Below are positions 13,208 through 21,500 of a DNA stretch of 34,372 nucleotides, piece after piece. The position numbers were made by a program, and so were the translations under genes. The DNA is from Coprobacillus sp. (lineage in GTDB: Bacteria; Bacillota_I; Bacilli_A; RFN20; CAG-826). The notes under the pieces are model-generated. The model searched no databases and was not told where the DNA came from. It saw only the letters and a list, made by a program, of their open reading frames with translations. The DNA lies in the NCBI GenBank assembly GCA_021203815.1, contig JAJQAL010000008.1, positions 1 to 34,372 on the forward strand. The letters are read 5' to 3'. Every line of letters starts with the position of its first letter. Position 1 is the stretch's first letter.

Positions 13208-15073
13208 ATGAAAAAATGTCTTACGTTACTCTTAATTATTCCTTTACTCGTCTGTGGATGCGCTAAGGAAAAAGATGTTAATAGTGATACTAGTGATGTA
13301 GGAGATAGTTTTATTAGCGACTGGACTAATCCTGGTGACTATTTAGGCGGAAATGGCACAGTGGAAGATTTACCGATTGAAGCCCAGCTAGAAGTTAGCG
13401 AGATGGAAAATGTAATTGAGGCAAATACATTCGAAATAGAAGAGCTTGATACCAGTAAAGTATCAGAGGACGCTATTGAATACACAGATAAAATTAAAGA
13501 TGATAACAATTATGTTCTCCAAGGGGATATAGATTCGCAAATAGAAGTAGGCTCAAAAGGCAAGGGCGCTCATATATATCTTAATGGAGTTAATCTAACT
13601 TGCTCTAAAAAAGCGATGGATATCGGCGGTGATATCACTCTTGTATTAGTCGATGGCACCACGAACTATATAACTGCCACTGATGAAAGCGGGAAAAACT
13701 GTATTGATGGTGATGACGCTTCAATCACTATTTTAGGTAGTGGAACACTTATCATTAATTCAACTAAAAAAGGCATAGTTTCTGATAAAGATATTGTGAT
13801 AGGGGGTTCCCCAGTAATTGAAATAAATAGCGTGGAAGAAGGAATTCAGGCTAAAGGTCAGCTATATATTGCAGGTGGAACCTATAAGATAACAACAGAG
13901 GAACACGCTTTAAAAGGCTATAGTGTTACTATCTTAGGTGACACCAATATAGAAACAGAAACCACTGATAAAGACGGAATCCACGCCGAAATGAAAGATG
14001 ATGTTAGTGAATTTACTTATGAAGATGGATATGTCTATATAGATACAACTGGTTCAATCTCCCTTACCACAACTGGATCAGGAGACGGGATTCAAGCGGA
14101 TACCTTTGTATATATAAAGAATGGTGACTTTAGTATAACCACGAATGGAGGAGCGCCTAAAAGCGCTAGCTCATCTACCGCTAATAGGGGAGACGGTAAA
14201 GCCATCAAAGCGGGCACTATTGATTATGAAATTGATAATGCTGAGTATGAACTAGATTCTATTTATGATTATACGATTTGTATTTTAGGGGGAAGCTACG
14301 ATATAAGCGCAAATGACGACGGCCTCCACTCTAACGGAAAACTCTATCTCGTTGGAGGGGACTATACAATTAAAACAGGAGACGATGCTATCCACGCAGA
14401 AACGGATCTTATAGTAGTGGGCGGTACTATTTATATTGAAGAGTCTTATGAGGGCGTAGAAGCCCAAGTAATTCAAATAGATGGTGGAGTTTTATCGGTT
14501 GTTGCTACTGACGACGGGATAAACGCCGCCAGTGTTAAAGGAGCCCAAGCGGATAAAAACTGCCAGATTATTATTAATGATGGTGTAGTCTATGTGGATG
14601 CTCAAGGAGACGGAATGGATTCAAATGGCTATATTTATATTAACGGCGGATCTCTAGCAATAAACGGACCATCAAGTAATATGGACGCCGCGATTGATAG
14701 CGAGTACGGAATTCTTGTAACGGGCGGGAATTTCCTCGCCTGCGGTTCACTTGGCATGGTGGAAACCCCGGCCTCTAATTCTACGCAGTATGTCATTAGT
14801 TTTGGTGCTCAAAGCTCTATTAGTAGTGGGACTTATGTCTCTATAAGAGATAAAAGCGATAATGAAATAATTGGACTAACCACAGCGAGAAGCTACCGCT
14901 CTATCATGTTCTCTTCTCCTAGTCTTAAAAAAGGTGAAACATATTATATCTATGGAGGCGATAAACTTTTAGTTGAGGCCACTATTAGCGGGATTATTAC
15001 AAGTGTTGGAACCACGAGAACCTCTGGAGGAGGAGGTACTCCAGGTGGCGGTAATATGATGCCGCACCGTTAA
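13208..15073 (+). CDS. Cthe_2159-type carbohydrate-binding beta-helix lipoprotein
   Basis: 621 residues. A lipoprotein signal (MKKCLTLLLIIPLLVCGC, lipidated Cys18 by pattern) is followed by an acidic Ser/Asp linker to about 85. A right-handed beta-helix of many short repeats follows, shown by recurring units of the type (I/L)xGG(x)Y, DDG(L/I)(H/N)(S/A)xxx(L/I) and GD(A/G)IHAE (about 105-520). This is the pattern of the Cthe_2159 (DUF4353) family, known for polysaccharide (pectin/cellulose) binding with bound calcium. The C-terminal part has a GGGGTPGGG tail. It is probably anchored on the outer face of the membrane. It has its own promoter and a terminator shared with the convergent flavodoxin gene. 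Confidence 0.85.
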   Translation: MKKCLTLLLIIPLLVCGCAKEKDVNSDTSDVGDSFISDWTNPGDYLGGNGTVEDLPIEAQLEVSEMENVIEANTFEIEELDTSKVSEDAIEYTDKIKDDNNYVLQGDIDSQIEVGSKGKGAHIYLNGVNLTCSKKAMDIGGDITLVLVDGTTNYITATDESGKNCIDGDDASITILGSGTLIINSTKKGIVSDKDIVIGGSPVIEINSVEEGIQAKGQLYIAGGTYKITTEEHALKGYSVTILGDTNIETETTDKDGIHAEMKDDVSEFTYEDGYVYIDTTGSISLTTTGSGDGIQADTFVYIKNGDFSITTNGGAPKSASSSTANRGDGKAIKAGTIDYEIDNAEYELDSIYDYTICILGGSYDISANDDGLHSNGKLYLVGGDYTIKTGDDAIHAETDLIVVGGTIYIEESYEGVEAQVIQIDGGVLSVVATDDGINAASVKGAQADKNCQIIINDGVVYVDAQGDGMDSNGYIYINGGSLAINGPSSNMDAAIDSEYGILVTGGNFLACGSLGMVETPASNSTQYVISFGAQSSISSGTYVSIRDKSDNEIIGLTTARSYRSIMFSSPSLKKGETYYIYGGDKLLVEATISGIITSVGTTRTSGGGGTPGGGNMMPHR

Positions 15074-15083
15074 AAAGCTAATA

Positions 15084-15109
15084 AAAAAGTGAGTATTTGC
15101 TCACTTTTT
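15084..15109. terminator. Bidirectional terminator
   Basis: AAAAAGTGAG (15084-15093) pairs with CTCACTTTTT (15100-15109) around TATTTG. The A and T runs on both sides let it serve the plus lipoprotein gene and the minus flavodoxin gene. Confidence 0.85.
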
Positions 15110-15111
15110 AT

Positions 15112-15606
15112 TTAATCTGCTAAGATTTCTTTAACGCTTTCTATCCAGTAGTCGATATCTTCTTCTTTACTCACCATTCCTTTTTTCATATCAAACTGGA
15201 AGAAACCTTCTCCTTTTACCTCAGAGCCCACACATAGTTTTTCAATCTCTTCAAGGGACTCTCCTCTATCACTTCCACTGGTAATAAAGGGAATAATTAG
15301 TTTACCAGTTAAATCATATTCCTTTAAGAATGTCCTTGTCGTTGGTGGAATGGTATACCACCAGACTGGTGTTCCAATTATAACCGTATCATAATTATCA
15401 AAATTAATAGTGCACCCCTTTATATCCGTGCATGGTTTATCTTTTTGATTATTTCTTGTTTGATTAATTAGACCATTCACATCTTTTGTATATTCCTTAA
15501 GAGGAGTTATTTCAAAAGAGTCTAAACCTAAACGAGCCTCTAATTTAGAGGCAATATATTTCGTATTTCCTGAATATGAATAATAAATTAAAATAGCTTT
15601 TTTCAT
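15112..15606 (-). CDS. Flavodoxin-family protein
   Basis: 164 residues. It is a likely FMN-binding electron carrier. The phosphate-binding loop is at the N-terminus (YYSYSGNTKYIASKL, residues 8-22). The FMN-contacting GTPVWWYTIPPTTRTFL segment (about 78-94) is typical of the flavodoxin_4 type, and the ITSGSDRGES segment is near 108-118. It is the last gene of a three-gene minus-strand operon, 4 bases after the upstream lipoprotein stop. I see no ribosome binding site, so translation probably depends on re-initiation from the upstream gene. Confidence 0.85.
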   Translation of the reverse strand: MKKAILIYYSYSGNTKYIASKLEARLGLDSFEITPLKEYTKDVNGLINQTRNNQKDKPCTDIKGCTINFDNYDTVIIGTPVWWYTIPPTTRTFLKEYDLTGKLIIPFITSGSDRGESLEEIEKLCVGSEVKGEGFFQFDMKKGMVSKEEDIDYWIESVKEILAD

Positions 15607-15610
15607 TGAA

Positions 15611-16114
15611 CTATACTTTTTTTAATTTTATATCAATAGTTCCATATGGTCGATAAATAAGTGTATTTTCGTCTTCCCTCGTCATTTCAAAAATGCCAAC
15701 AAAATTGCGGGGAACGACATATTTAAAATATCCAGTTAATCGGTATTCCTCTTCGTTATAATCGAAGACAAATCTCCATGCTTTTCTACTTCCATTATAT
15801 GAAATGTCATCTATTTGTAAGGAATCATACACCGATTCATTATTAGCATATAAATCCACAGCATAGAATACTTTGCCTTTTGTAATGCCTTTTATATCTC
15901 CATTTGGTGTATCCTCATCCCACTTTGTTACTTCTAGTCTTAAAGTAGATATACTCTGATCTCCATAATTTAAATCATCTATTTCCCAAGTCCCTTCTTT
16001 TATAAAACCTCTCGCAGGATTATTAGAGCCCCAAGGATTATTATCACACGCACTAATAGTAATTAGAGCCAGGCAGGATACAATAACAAAATATTTAGGG
16101 ATTTTCCTACTCAT
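15611..16114 (-). CDS. Small lipoprotein B, unknown function
   Basis: 167 residues. The signal MSRKIPKYFVIVSCLALITI ends in a lipobox ISAC (lipidated Cys23), so it should be membrane-anchored and extracellular. The mature part is beta-rich, contains GTWEIDDLNYGD followed by LRLEVT, and ends DIKLKKV. The G-x-W-E-x-x-(D/N)-(L/I)-x-(Y/F) segment is also present in the neighbouring lipoprotein at 16107-16628 (GVWEANNIYF), so the two look like tandem paralogues. It overlaps that gene by 8 bp. No family was recognised. Confidence 0.7.
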   Translation of the reverse strand: MSRKIPKYFVIVSCLALITISACDNNPWGSNNPARGFIKEGTWEIDDLNYGDQSISTLRLEVTKWDEDTPNGDIKGITKGKVFYAVDLYANNESVYDSLQIDDISYNGSRKAWRFVFDYNEEEYRLTGYFKYVVPRNFVGIFEMTREDENTLIYRPYGTIDIKLKKV

Positions 16115-16628
16115 TTTCCCAAGCCGTCCTTACTAGTGTTATTTCTTTTGATTCAATACGCGAATCGTTTGAATTATGAGTGGTGCTAAAAACACTATAA
16201 TCACCAATAGAAAAGGTCATATTAATTTCGTCTAGAGACTGATTTTCTTCTAGTTCTGTTTCTAATTTATAGAGGTATGTTCCATCATTCCAAGATATAT
16301 TGGTTTGTGGAATAAAGTTGTATGTAAACTCTTCAGATTCATCCTGTCCAACTGGAACATCGTTTAACCAAATAGAGTAATTAAATATCGATGAATTTTC
16401 GCTACTATATAGTCCATATTGCAATCCAGTTTTTTCACTTATAACAAGTTTTATATTATTGATTAACAAATTGGTTTGTTCGAAATATATATTATTTGCT
16501 TCCCACACCCCTTGTTCTTTTATATGCTGGTGATAACCTTGCCAGCAGCCACTTAAACAGACCACCATAAGTGGTAAATATCCTAGCAATACTAACTTAT
16601 TAGTAATTATTTTTGTTGTTATTTTCAT
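16107..16628 (-). CDS. Small lipoprotein A, unknown function
   Basis: 173 residues. The signal MKITTKIITNKLVLLGYLPL continues to a lipobox LSGC (lipidated Cys28). The mature domain starts near GVWEANNIYFE and has several beta-strand patterns, ending KEITLVRTAWENE. An AGGA ribosome binding site lies 7 bases before the ATG. It is the first gene of the lipoprotein A - lipoprotein B - flavodoxin operon. Its shared GxWE segment with lipoprotein B suggests duplication followed by strong divergence. No known domain was recognised. Confidence 0.7.
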   Translation of the reverse strand: MKITTKIITNKLVLLGYLPLMVVCLSGCWQGYHQHIKEQGVWEANNIYFEQTNLLINNIKLVISEKTGLQYGLYSSENSSIFNYSIWLNDVPVGQDESEEFTYNFIPQTNISWNDGTYLYKLETELEENQSLDEINMTFSIGDYSVFSTTHNSNDSRIESKEITLVRTAWENE

Positions 16629-16715
16629 GCTAGTTTCCTACTTTAATGCTAAGCGTTTGTTTAAATGATGGTGTAGGGATATATTCAATCAGTATTATTG
16701 TCAATTTTTTTTGCG

Positions 16716-16806
16716 TGGCGGAGGAAGAGGGGTTCGAACCCTCGCGCACTGTGACATGCCTACGAGCTTTCCAAGCCCGCCCCTTCAGCCTCTTGGGTAT
16801 TCCTCC
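16716..16806 (-). tRNA. tRNA-Ser (anticodon GGA)
   Basis: 91 nt with encoded CCA and a long variable arm. The acceptor is GGAGGAA/TTCCTCC, the anticodon arm is CGGGC-TTGGAAA-GCTCG (anticodon GGA), and the T arm is GAGGG-TTCGAAC-CCCTC. A TATAAT (minus, 16818-16823) lies 11 bases upstream. I see no clear terminator. Confidence 0.93.
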
Positions 16807-16862
16807 ACTAACTAGGTATTATACCAAATTATATATAATTTACTAAATATTTCATATAAAAT

Positions 16863-17849
16863 ATGAATATGCGTGAATTCACTATAAATAGCAATGAAGA
16901 AGGTCAAACTTTAGAGAAGTATATTCGCAAACTTTTAGTGAACGCTCCCCTTAGTTTTATCTATAAAACCTTCCGTAAAGAAGATATTAAAATTAATGGG
17001 AAAAAAGCGAAAAAGGAAGCCGTTTTACACAAAGGAGATAAGGTTAGTATCTATATTAGTGAAGACGCTTTCCTCTCTTTTCTTAAAAGCGAGACTATTA
17101 CCCCTAATGAATATATAAAGCCTTGGATTATCTATGAGGATGATAATATCCTCATCGTTAATAAACCAAAGGGCATTTTAGTAGTGGATGATAGATCAGA
17201 GGAAAAAAGCCTCACCGATATGACGCTTGAGTATTTATACGCCGAAGGGGTCTATGACCCAACTGAAAGCCCCACCTTAAAGCCAGGTCCCGCTCATAGA
17301 CTAGATAGGAATACCTCAGGACTAGTGGTATTTGGAAAAAATGTTCTCTCATTACAGGCTCTCCTTCTCATGATGAAAGATAAATCCGCTCTTAAAAAGA
17401 AATACTATGCCCTAGTAAAGGGAATAGTGGACGAACCCGGGATAGTGGATGTTCCCCTTCTTAAGGATAGTAAAAATAACACCGTTTATGTCTCTTCCTT
17501 AGAAGCGGGAGGGAAAAGAGCCCAGACGAGATATGTCCCGCTATCATACCATGGAAACTATACTCTTTTAGATATCACATTATTAACAGGCCGTACCCAT
17601 CAAATCCGTGTCCATATGGCGTATATATCTCATCCAGTAGTGGGAGACTCGAAATATGGAGACTTCGACCTTAACCGTCTTTTTAAGGACGAATACCATC
17701 TCCACTCCCAGTTTCTTGAGGCTTATGAACTTACCTTTACTAATCCTCCAGATACCTTAAATTACCTAAAAGGGAAGACGTTTACTGCGCCAATGGATGA
17801 AGAATATATGAAGATATTAGAAGGGCTTGATGAGAATTCTTCTAATTAA
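16863..17849 (+). CDS. RluD-family 23S rRNA pseudouridine synthase
   Basis: 328 residues. It converts uridine to pseudouridine in RNA. An N-terminal S4 RNA-binding domain (about 10-75) precedes the catalytic domain with IYEDDNILIVNKPKGILV (about 89-106), the active-site HRLDRNTSGLVVF motif (HRLD at 145-148, catalytic Asp148), and LLTGRTHQIRVHMAYISHPVVGD (about 240-262). The family is RluA/C/D. Which uridine is modified cannot be told. Translation may begin at the ATG at 16869 instead of 16863: TATAAA at 16855-16860 lies 8 bases before 16869, and no ribosome binding site is visible. Confidence 0.9.
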   Translation: MNMREFTINSNEEGQTLEKYIRKLLVNAPLSFIYKTFRKEDIKINGKKAKKEAVLHKGDKVSIYISEDAFLSFLKSETITPNEYIKPWIIYEDDNILIVNKPKGILVVDDRSEEKSLTDMTLEYLYAEGVYDPTESPTLKPGPAHRLDRNTSGLVVFGKNVLSLQALLLMMKDKSALKKKYYALVKGIVDEPGIVDVPLLKDSKNNTVYVSSLEAGGKRAQTRYVPLSYHGNYTLLDITLLTGRTHQIRVHMAYISHPVVGDSKYGDFDLNRLFKDEYHLHSQFLEAYELTFTNPPDTLNYLKGKTFTAPMDEEYMKILEGLDENSSN

Positions 17850-17901
17850 CTTTTAGTTAACCCCTAAAAAAACTATAATATTAACTAGTGAGTGAAGCGA
17901 T

Positions 17902-19611
17902 ATGAGCATCATCGATAGTTATAATAGATGGCTTAATTCTTCTAAGGTGGATGAGTCCACTAAAGAGATTTTACGTAACATGAGTAAAGAAGAAATCGAC
18001 GATGCTTTTTTTAAAGACGTTGAATTCGGAACCGCGGGAATGAGAGGGGTCCTTGGCCCCGGAACTAACCGCCTTAACTCCTTTACCATAAAAAAGGCCG
18101 CTATTGGTTTTAGTATGTACCTCCTCGAGAAATATCCCGACGCGAAAGATAGAGGTGTAGTGATATCTCATGATAATAGGCATATGTCGAGAGAGTTTAC
18201 TCTTTTAAGTGCGGAAGTTCTTAATGACTTTGGAATTAAAGCCTATATCTTTGATTCCCTAAGGCCCACTCCAGAACTCTCTTTTGCGGTCCGATATACC
18301 CATGCCTCTGGCGGTATTATGATCACCGCCTCTCATAACCCTAAAGAATATAATGGGTTTAAGGTCTATGATGATACAGGCTGCCAGCTTGTGCCCGCTA
18401 AAATAAGCCGTTTAGTGGAGATTATTGCTTCTCTTCCTAATGAACTAGAAGTGGAATATGATACCGCCCCCACAAGAGGCGAGACTATAACCCTAGGAAG
18501 TGAAGTGGATGATACTTATGTTAAGGAAGTCGAAAAAATTCAGCTTCATCCTGAACTTGATAAATCTAACTTCAAGATTGTTTTTACCCCTAACCACGGC
18601 ACTAGTTATGTTAATTTAATGAGAATCTTTAAAGACTGTGGATACGAAGTCTATCCAGTGGAAGAGCAGTGCGTCGTGGACCCTGATTTCTCCGCGACGG
18701 AGTGTCCTAATCCTGAAGACCCCCGCTCGTTTACTAAAGCCATAGAACTCGCCTATAAAGTAGGCGCGAATATTATAATTGCCACTGATCCAGATGGCGA
18801 TAGGGTGGGCCTTGCTTACCACTCAAGTAGCGGCGGAGACTATAAACTCTTTACTGGTAATGACTCCGCTTCGATGCTCTTTGACTATATTTGTAGTGAG
18901 CGTATATCTCTAGGGACAATGCCGGAGCACCCAGCGATGTATTCCACAATTGTTTCCACTCCGCTTGGAGAGGAACTTGCTCGTCACTACGGCGTGGCCT
19001 ATAAGAATTTCCTTACTGGATTTAAATATATCGGTAATCAAATCGCAGAAGATGAGGCGCATAATGGGCCAACCTATATCTTTGGGTTTGAAGAGTCGTA
19101 TGGCTGCCTTATTTCCCCTATTGCAAGAGATAAAGACGGATTACAAGCCGCTCTCCTTTACGCTGAGCTTGCGCTATATAATAAACTCCACGGAAGAACC
19201 TTAGGGCAAAACTATGACCGTATCTCCGAAGAGTTTGGCTATCACCTCGACCTTGTTAAATCCATCGAGTTTAAAGGGGCAAGCGGTAGTCAGAAAATGA
19301 AAGATATTCTTAATGCTTTAAGAACCGAGCCCCTTACTGAAATTAATGGAGCGAAAGTCGTTTCCCTAGAGGACTATCTCGTAAGTAAGAAATATGAAGG
19401 CGAGAAAATCACTCCTATCGATATTGAAAAGAGTGATGTTCTTATCTATAAGTTTAGTGATAGAACGTCTCTTGCGGTCAGGCCTAGCGGCACTGAGCCT
19501 AAGATTAAATTCTATGTCGGCGTGGTCTCTACTGACCGTATAAACGCTAAAGAAAAAGCCTCAAATTTCTTTGACGCTGTTATCTCTCATTTGAATCTTA
19601 ATTTTGAGTAA
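17902..19611 (+). CDS. pgcA: Phosphoglucomutase / phosphomannomutase
   Basis: 569 residues. It interconverts hexose 1- and 6-phosphates and supplies glucose-1-phosphate for glycolipids, polysaccharides or glycogen. Active-site phosphoserine loop TASHNP is at 142-147, the metal-binding loop DPDGDR at 296-301, the sugar-binding GFEESYGC near 393-400, and the phosphate-binding RPSGTEP at 527-533. These and the length match the Firmicutes PgcA-type enzymes. TATAAT (17874-17879) would give a leader of about 16 bases with only a weak GTGAAG ribosome binding site. It converges on the HAD gene with a 19-base gap and no obvious terminator. Confidence 0.93.
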   Translation: MSIIDSYNRWLNSSKVDESTKEILRNMSKEEIDDAFFKDVEFGTAGMRGVLGPGTNRLNSFTIKKAAIGFSMYLLEKYPDAKDRGVVISHDNRHMSREFTLLSAEVLNDFGIKAYIFDSLRPTPELSFAVRYTHASGGIMITASHNPKEYNGFKVYDDTGCQLVPAKISRLVEIIASLPNELEVEYDTAPTRGETITLGSEVDDTYVKEVEKIQLHPELDKSNFKIVFTPNHGTSYVNLMRIFKDCGYEVYPVEEQCVVDPDFSATECPNPEDPRSFTKAIELAYKVGANIIIATDPDGDRVGLAYHSSSGGDYKLFTGNDSASMLFDYICSERISLGTMPEHPAMYSTIVSTPLGEELARHYGVAYKNFLTGFKYIGNQIAEDEAHNGPTYIFGFEESYGCLISPIARDKDGLQAALLYAELALYNKLHGRTLGQNYDRISEEFGYHLDLVKSIEFKGASGSQKMKDILNALRTEPLTEINGAKVVSLEDYLVSKKYEGEKITPIDIEKSDVLIYKFSDRTSLAVRPSGTEPKIKFYVGVVSTDRINAKEKASNFFDAVISHLNLNFE

Positions 19612-19630
19612 AATAAGCTTGTTTTGCGCT

Positions 19631-20440
19631 TTATTTATTTAAAATACTTTCTAAAACGCGCATTACTCCATCGTTATTATTATCATATTCGGTCACTATA
19701 TTAGCGGCTTTTTTTAATTGATCCACTCCGTTAATCATGGCCACTCCAATTCCAGCGTATTTAATCATTTCTAAATCGTTAAAAGAGTCTCCAATACATA
19801 TTATATTTCTTTTTGGGATATGGTAATAGTGGGCGGTCCTTTTAATACACGCCGCTTTTGATATTTTTTTAAAATAGATTTCGCTATATTCCGCTTTAAA
19901 CCAGTATCTCACTGCATATCCTTTATGTTTAGCGACCGCTTTATCGATTCTTTCATCTGGTTTAGTGCTATCTGTATCTTTCATAATCATAGTCCAAGGG
20001 TCTTCGTCAAGTGTTTCAACGATGTTTCCGTAGTTGATATCAAGCCCTTCATGCCAGAAGAAACGTGATAGCTCTTCATCAGACTCCGCTAGCCATATCT
20101 TATCATCAGTCTCACACATGACGTTACATATCGCGTCTCCGCAGTCTTGATATATCTTTTTAATGATTTCCTTAGGAAAGGTGAAATAGGTCTTTTTAAA
20201 ATTCTCATCATTAGGATGGAAACAGTAGGCCCCATTATAGCAAATAAGGGGAGAATTAAGGCCTATTTGATTATAGTAATAGATTAATGAGCGACGTGGA
20301 CGACCGCTTGCAAGCATCACAATATGACCTTCATCTTGAAGGGATTTTAAATATTTTTGACTCATTTCTGATATGGTTTTCTCATCCGTTAGAAGCGTCG
20401 AGTCCATATCGATGACAATTAAATATTTATTAGTCTTCAT
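19631..20440 (-). CDS. Cof-type HAD-family phosphatase
   Basis: 269 residues. HAD motif I is IDMDSTLLTD (nucleophile Asp10 and general-acid Asp12), motif II falls in VMLASGRPRRS, and motif IV is IGDSFNDLEMI followed by GVAMINGVDQLKKAA. The long insertion between motifs II and III is the C2B cap of the Cof/YkrA-like group that dephosphorylates sugar phosphates or flavin/pyridoxal cofactors. The substrate cannot be predicted. It overlaps the trpS stop by 11 bp, so it is translated from the same mRNA. Confidence 0.88.
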   Translation of the reverse strand: MKTNKYLIVIDMDSTLLTDEKTISEMSQKYLKSLQDEGHIVMLASGRPRRSLIYYYNQIGLNSPLICYNGAYCFHPNDENFKKTYFTFPKEIIKKIYQDCGDAICNVMCETDDKIWLAESDEELSRFFWHEGLDINYGNIVETLDEDPWTMIMKDTDSTKPDERIDKAVAKHKGYAVRYWFKAEYSEIYFKKISKAACIKRTAHYYHIPKRNIICIGDSFNDLEMIKYAGIGVAMINGVDQLKKAANIVTEYDNNNDGVMRVLESILNK

Positions 20441-21422
20441 TAAGATTAACTAGTCCAACTTTAGCTTTTACCCGCTCGAGAGTCTTACTCGCGACTTTTC
20501 TTGCCTCTTTAGCCCCTTCTTTTAGAGCGGCTTCATATTCTTTACTTTCTAAAATGGCTTTATATCTTTCTTGGAAGGGGATGAGCTCATTTACGACGGC
20601 ATCACAAACTTCTTTTTTAAAATCCCCATATCCTTTACCCACGAAATGGGCTTCCGCTTCTTCTATGCTTGTATTAGTAAGCGCGGCGTATATGGTAAGT
20701 AAATTAGATATTCCAGGTTTATTTTCTACGTCATATTTAATTTCATTTCCAAGATCAGTAACCGCGCTCATAATCTTTTTTCTGATCGTTTTCTCGTCAT
20801 CTAAAAGGAAAATGTCGCCTTTCGGGTCGCTTTTACTCATTTTTTTCGTGGGATCTGATAAGGACATAATTCTTTTTCCGACTTCATTAACCTGGGCTTT
20901 TGGCACTGTAAATGTTTCGCCATATCTTTTATTAAAGCGGTTAGCGAGGTCGCGGCAAAGCTCGACATGCTGGACTTGATCCTCTCCAACGGGAACAGTA
21001 TCCACGTCATAAAGGAGAATATCGCTTGCCATTAAGACTGGATAAGTAAAAATTCCTAGTCCAATGGCATTATCATTAAGTTTTTTTGACTGGTCTTTAA
21101 ACTGAGTCATCCTTGAAAGCTCTCCCATATAGAGGTAGTTTTGAAGGATTATCGCTAGCTCAGCGTGCTCATGAACACTTGATTGGAGAAAGATGTGACT
21201 CTTGGCGGGGTCAAGACCCGCGGCGAGATAAAAACAGGTGATATCGATGCTATTTCTCGAGAGTGTTTCGCTTTCAATTGGAAGCGTTAAGGCGTGGAGG
21301 TCCGCAATAAAAATAAACATCTCGCCTTCCTTTTCAAGATGCTTTAAGTTTTTAAGCACGCCAATATAGTTTCCAAGTGTTAGTGTGCCGGTAGGTTTTA
21401 CTCCTGTAAGTATTCTTTTCAT
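20430..21422 (-). CDS. trpS: Tryptophanyl-tRNA synthetase
   Basis: 330 residues. It is a class I synthetase charging tRNA-Trp. The N-terminal GVKPTGTLTLGNYIG contains the HIGH equivalent (LGNYIG, 15-20). The tryptophan-binding region has VGEDQVQHVELCRDLA, and the KMSKS loop is at 194-198 (KKMSKSDPKG). The length is typical. A GAGGCG site lies close to the ATG. No T-box leader fits in the 78-base gap to the divergent nrdG, so it is probably not tRNA-regulated through a T-box as many Firmicutes trpS genes are. Confidence 0.95.
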   Translation of the reverse strand: MKRILTGVKPTGTLTLGNYIGVLKNLKHLEKEGEMFIFIADLHALTLPIESETLSRNSIDITCFYLAAGLDPAKSHIFLQSSVHEHAELAIILQNYLYMGELSRMTQFKDQSKKLNDNAIGLGIFTYPVLMASDILLYDVDTVPVGEDQVQHVELCRDLANRFNKRYGETFTVPKAQVNEVGKRIMSLSDPTKKMSKSDPKGDIFLLDDEKTIRKKIMSAVTDLGNEIKYDVENKPGISNLLTIYAALTNTSIEEAEAHFVGKGYGDFKKEVCDAVVNELIPFQERYKAILESKEYEAALKEGAKEARKVASKTLERVKAKVGLVNLNED

Positions 21423-21441
21423 AAGCGCCTCTGCGTATATT

Positions 21442-21460
21442 AAGTTTATGTTATAAACTT
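21442..21460. repeat. Inverted repeat between trpS and nrdG
   Basis: AAGTTTAT (21442-21449), GTT, ATAAACTT (21453-21460): a perfect 8+8 bp inverted repeat. It covers the predicted trpS -10 and part of its spacer and is upstream of the nrdG promoter, so it could be an operator. Confidence 0.4.
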
Positions 21461-21471
21461 TAGTTTTGCAA
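21443..21471 (-). promoter_or_regulatory. trpS: Predicted trpS promoter
   Basis: On the minus strand TTGCAA (21466-21471), a 17-base spacer and TAAACT (21443-21448). The transcript would have a leader of about 14 bases with the ribosome binding site. It uses the same TTGCAA hexamer as the nrdG promoter. Confidence 0.4.
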
Positions 21472-21494
21472 CTAGTTAAATAGGGGACTATTAT
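21466..21494 (+). promoter_or_regulatory. nrdG: Predicted nrdG promoter
   Basis: TTGCAA (21466-21471), a 17-base spacer and TATTAT (21489-21494), with ATG only 6 bases downstream. This predicts a leaderless nrdG mRNA. Confidence 0.5.
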
Positions 21495-21500
21495 ACTCTT

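Noticed and set aside
13800-14700. Repeated short motifs within the 13208 gene, considered as tandem DNA repeats
   Set aside because: The repetition is at the protein level (beta-helix rungs) with diverged codons; there is no exact DNA repeat or CRISPR-like spacing.
16646-16846. 66-residue open frame on the plus strand
   Set aside because: It is the antisense of tRNA-Ser and has no ribosome binding site.
21423-21500. T-box leader upstream of trpS
   Set aside because: The gap is only 78 bases, contains a divergent promoter and lacks the T-box consensus and specifier stems.
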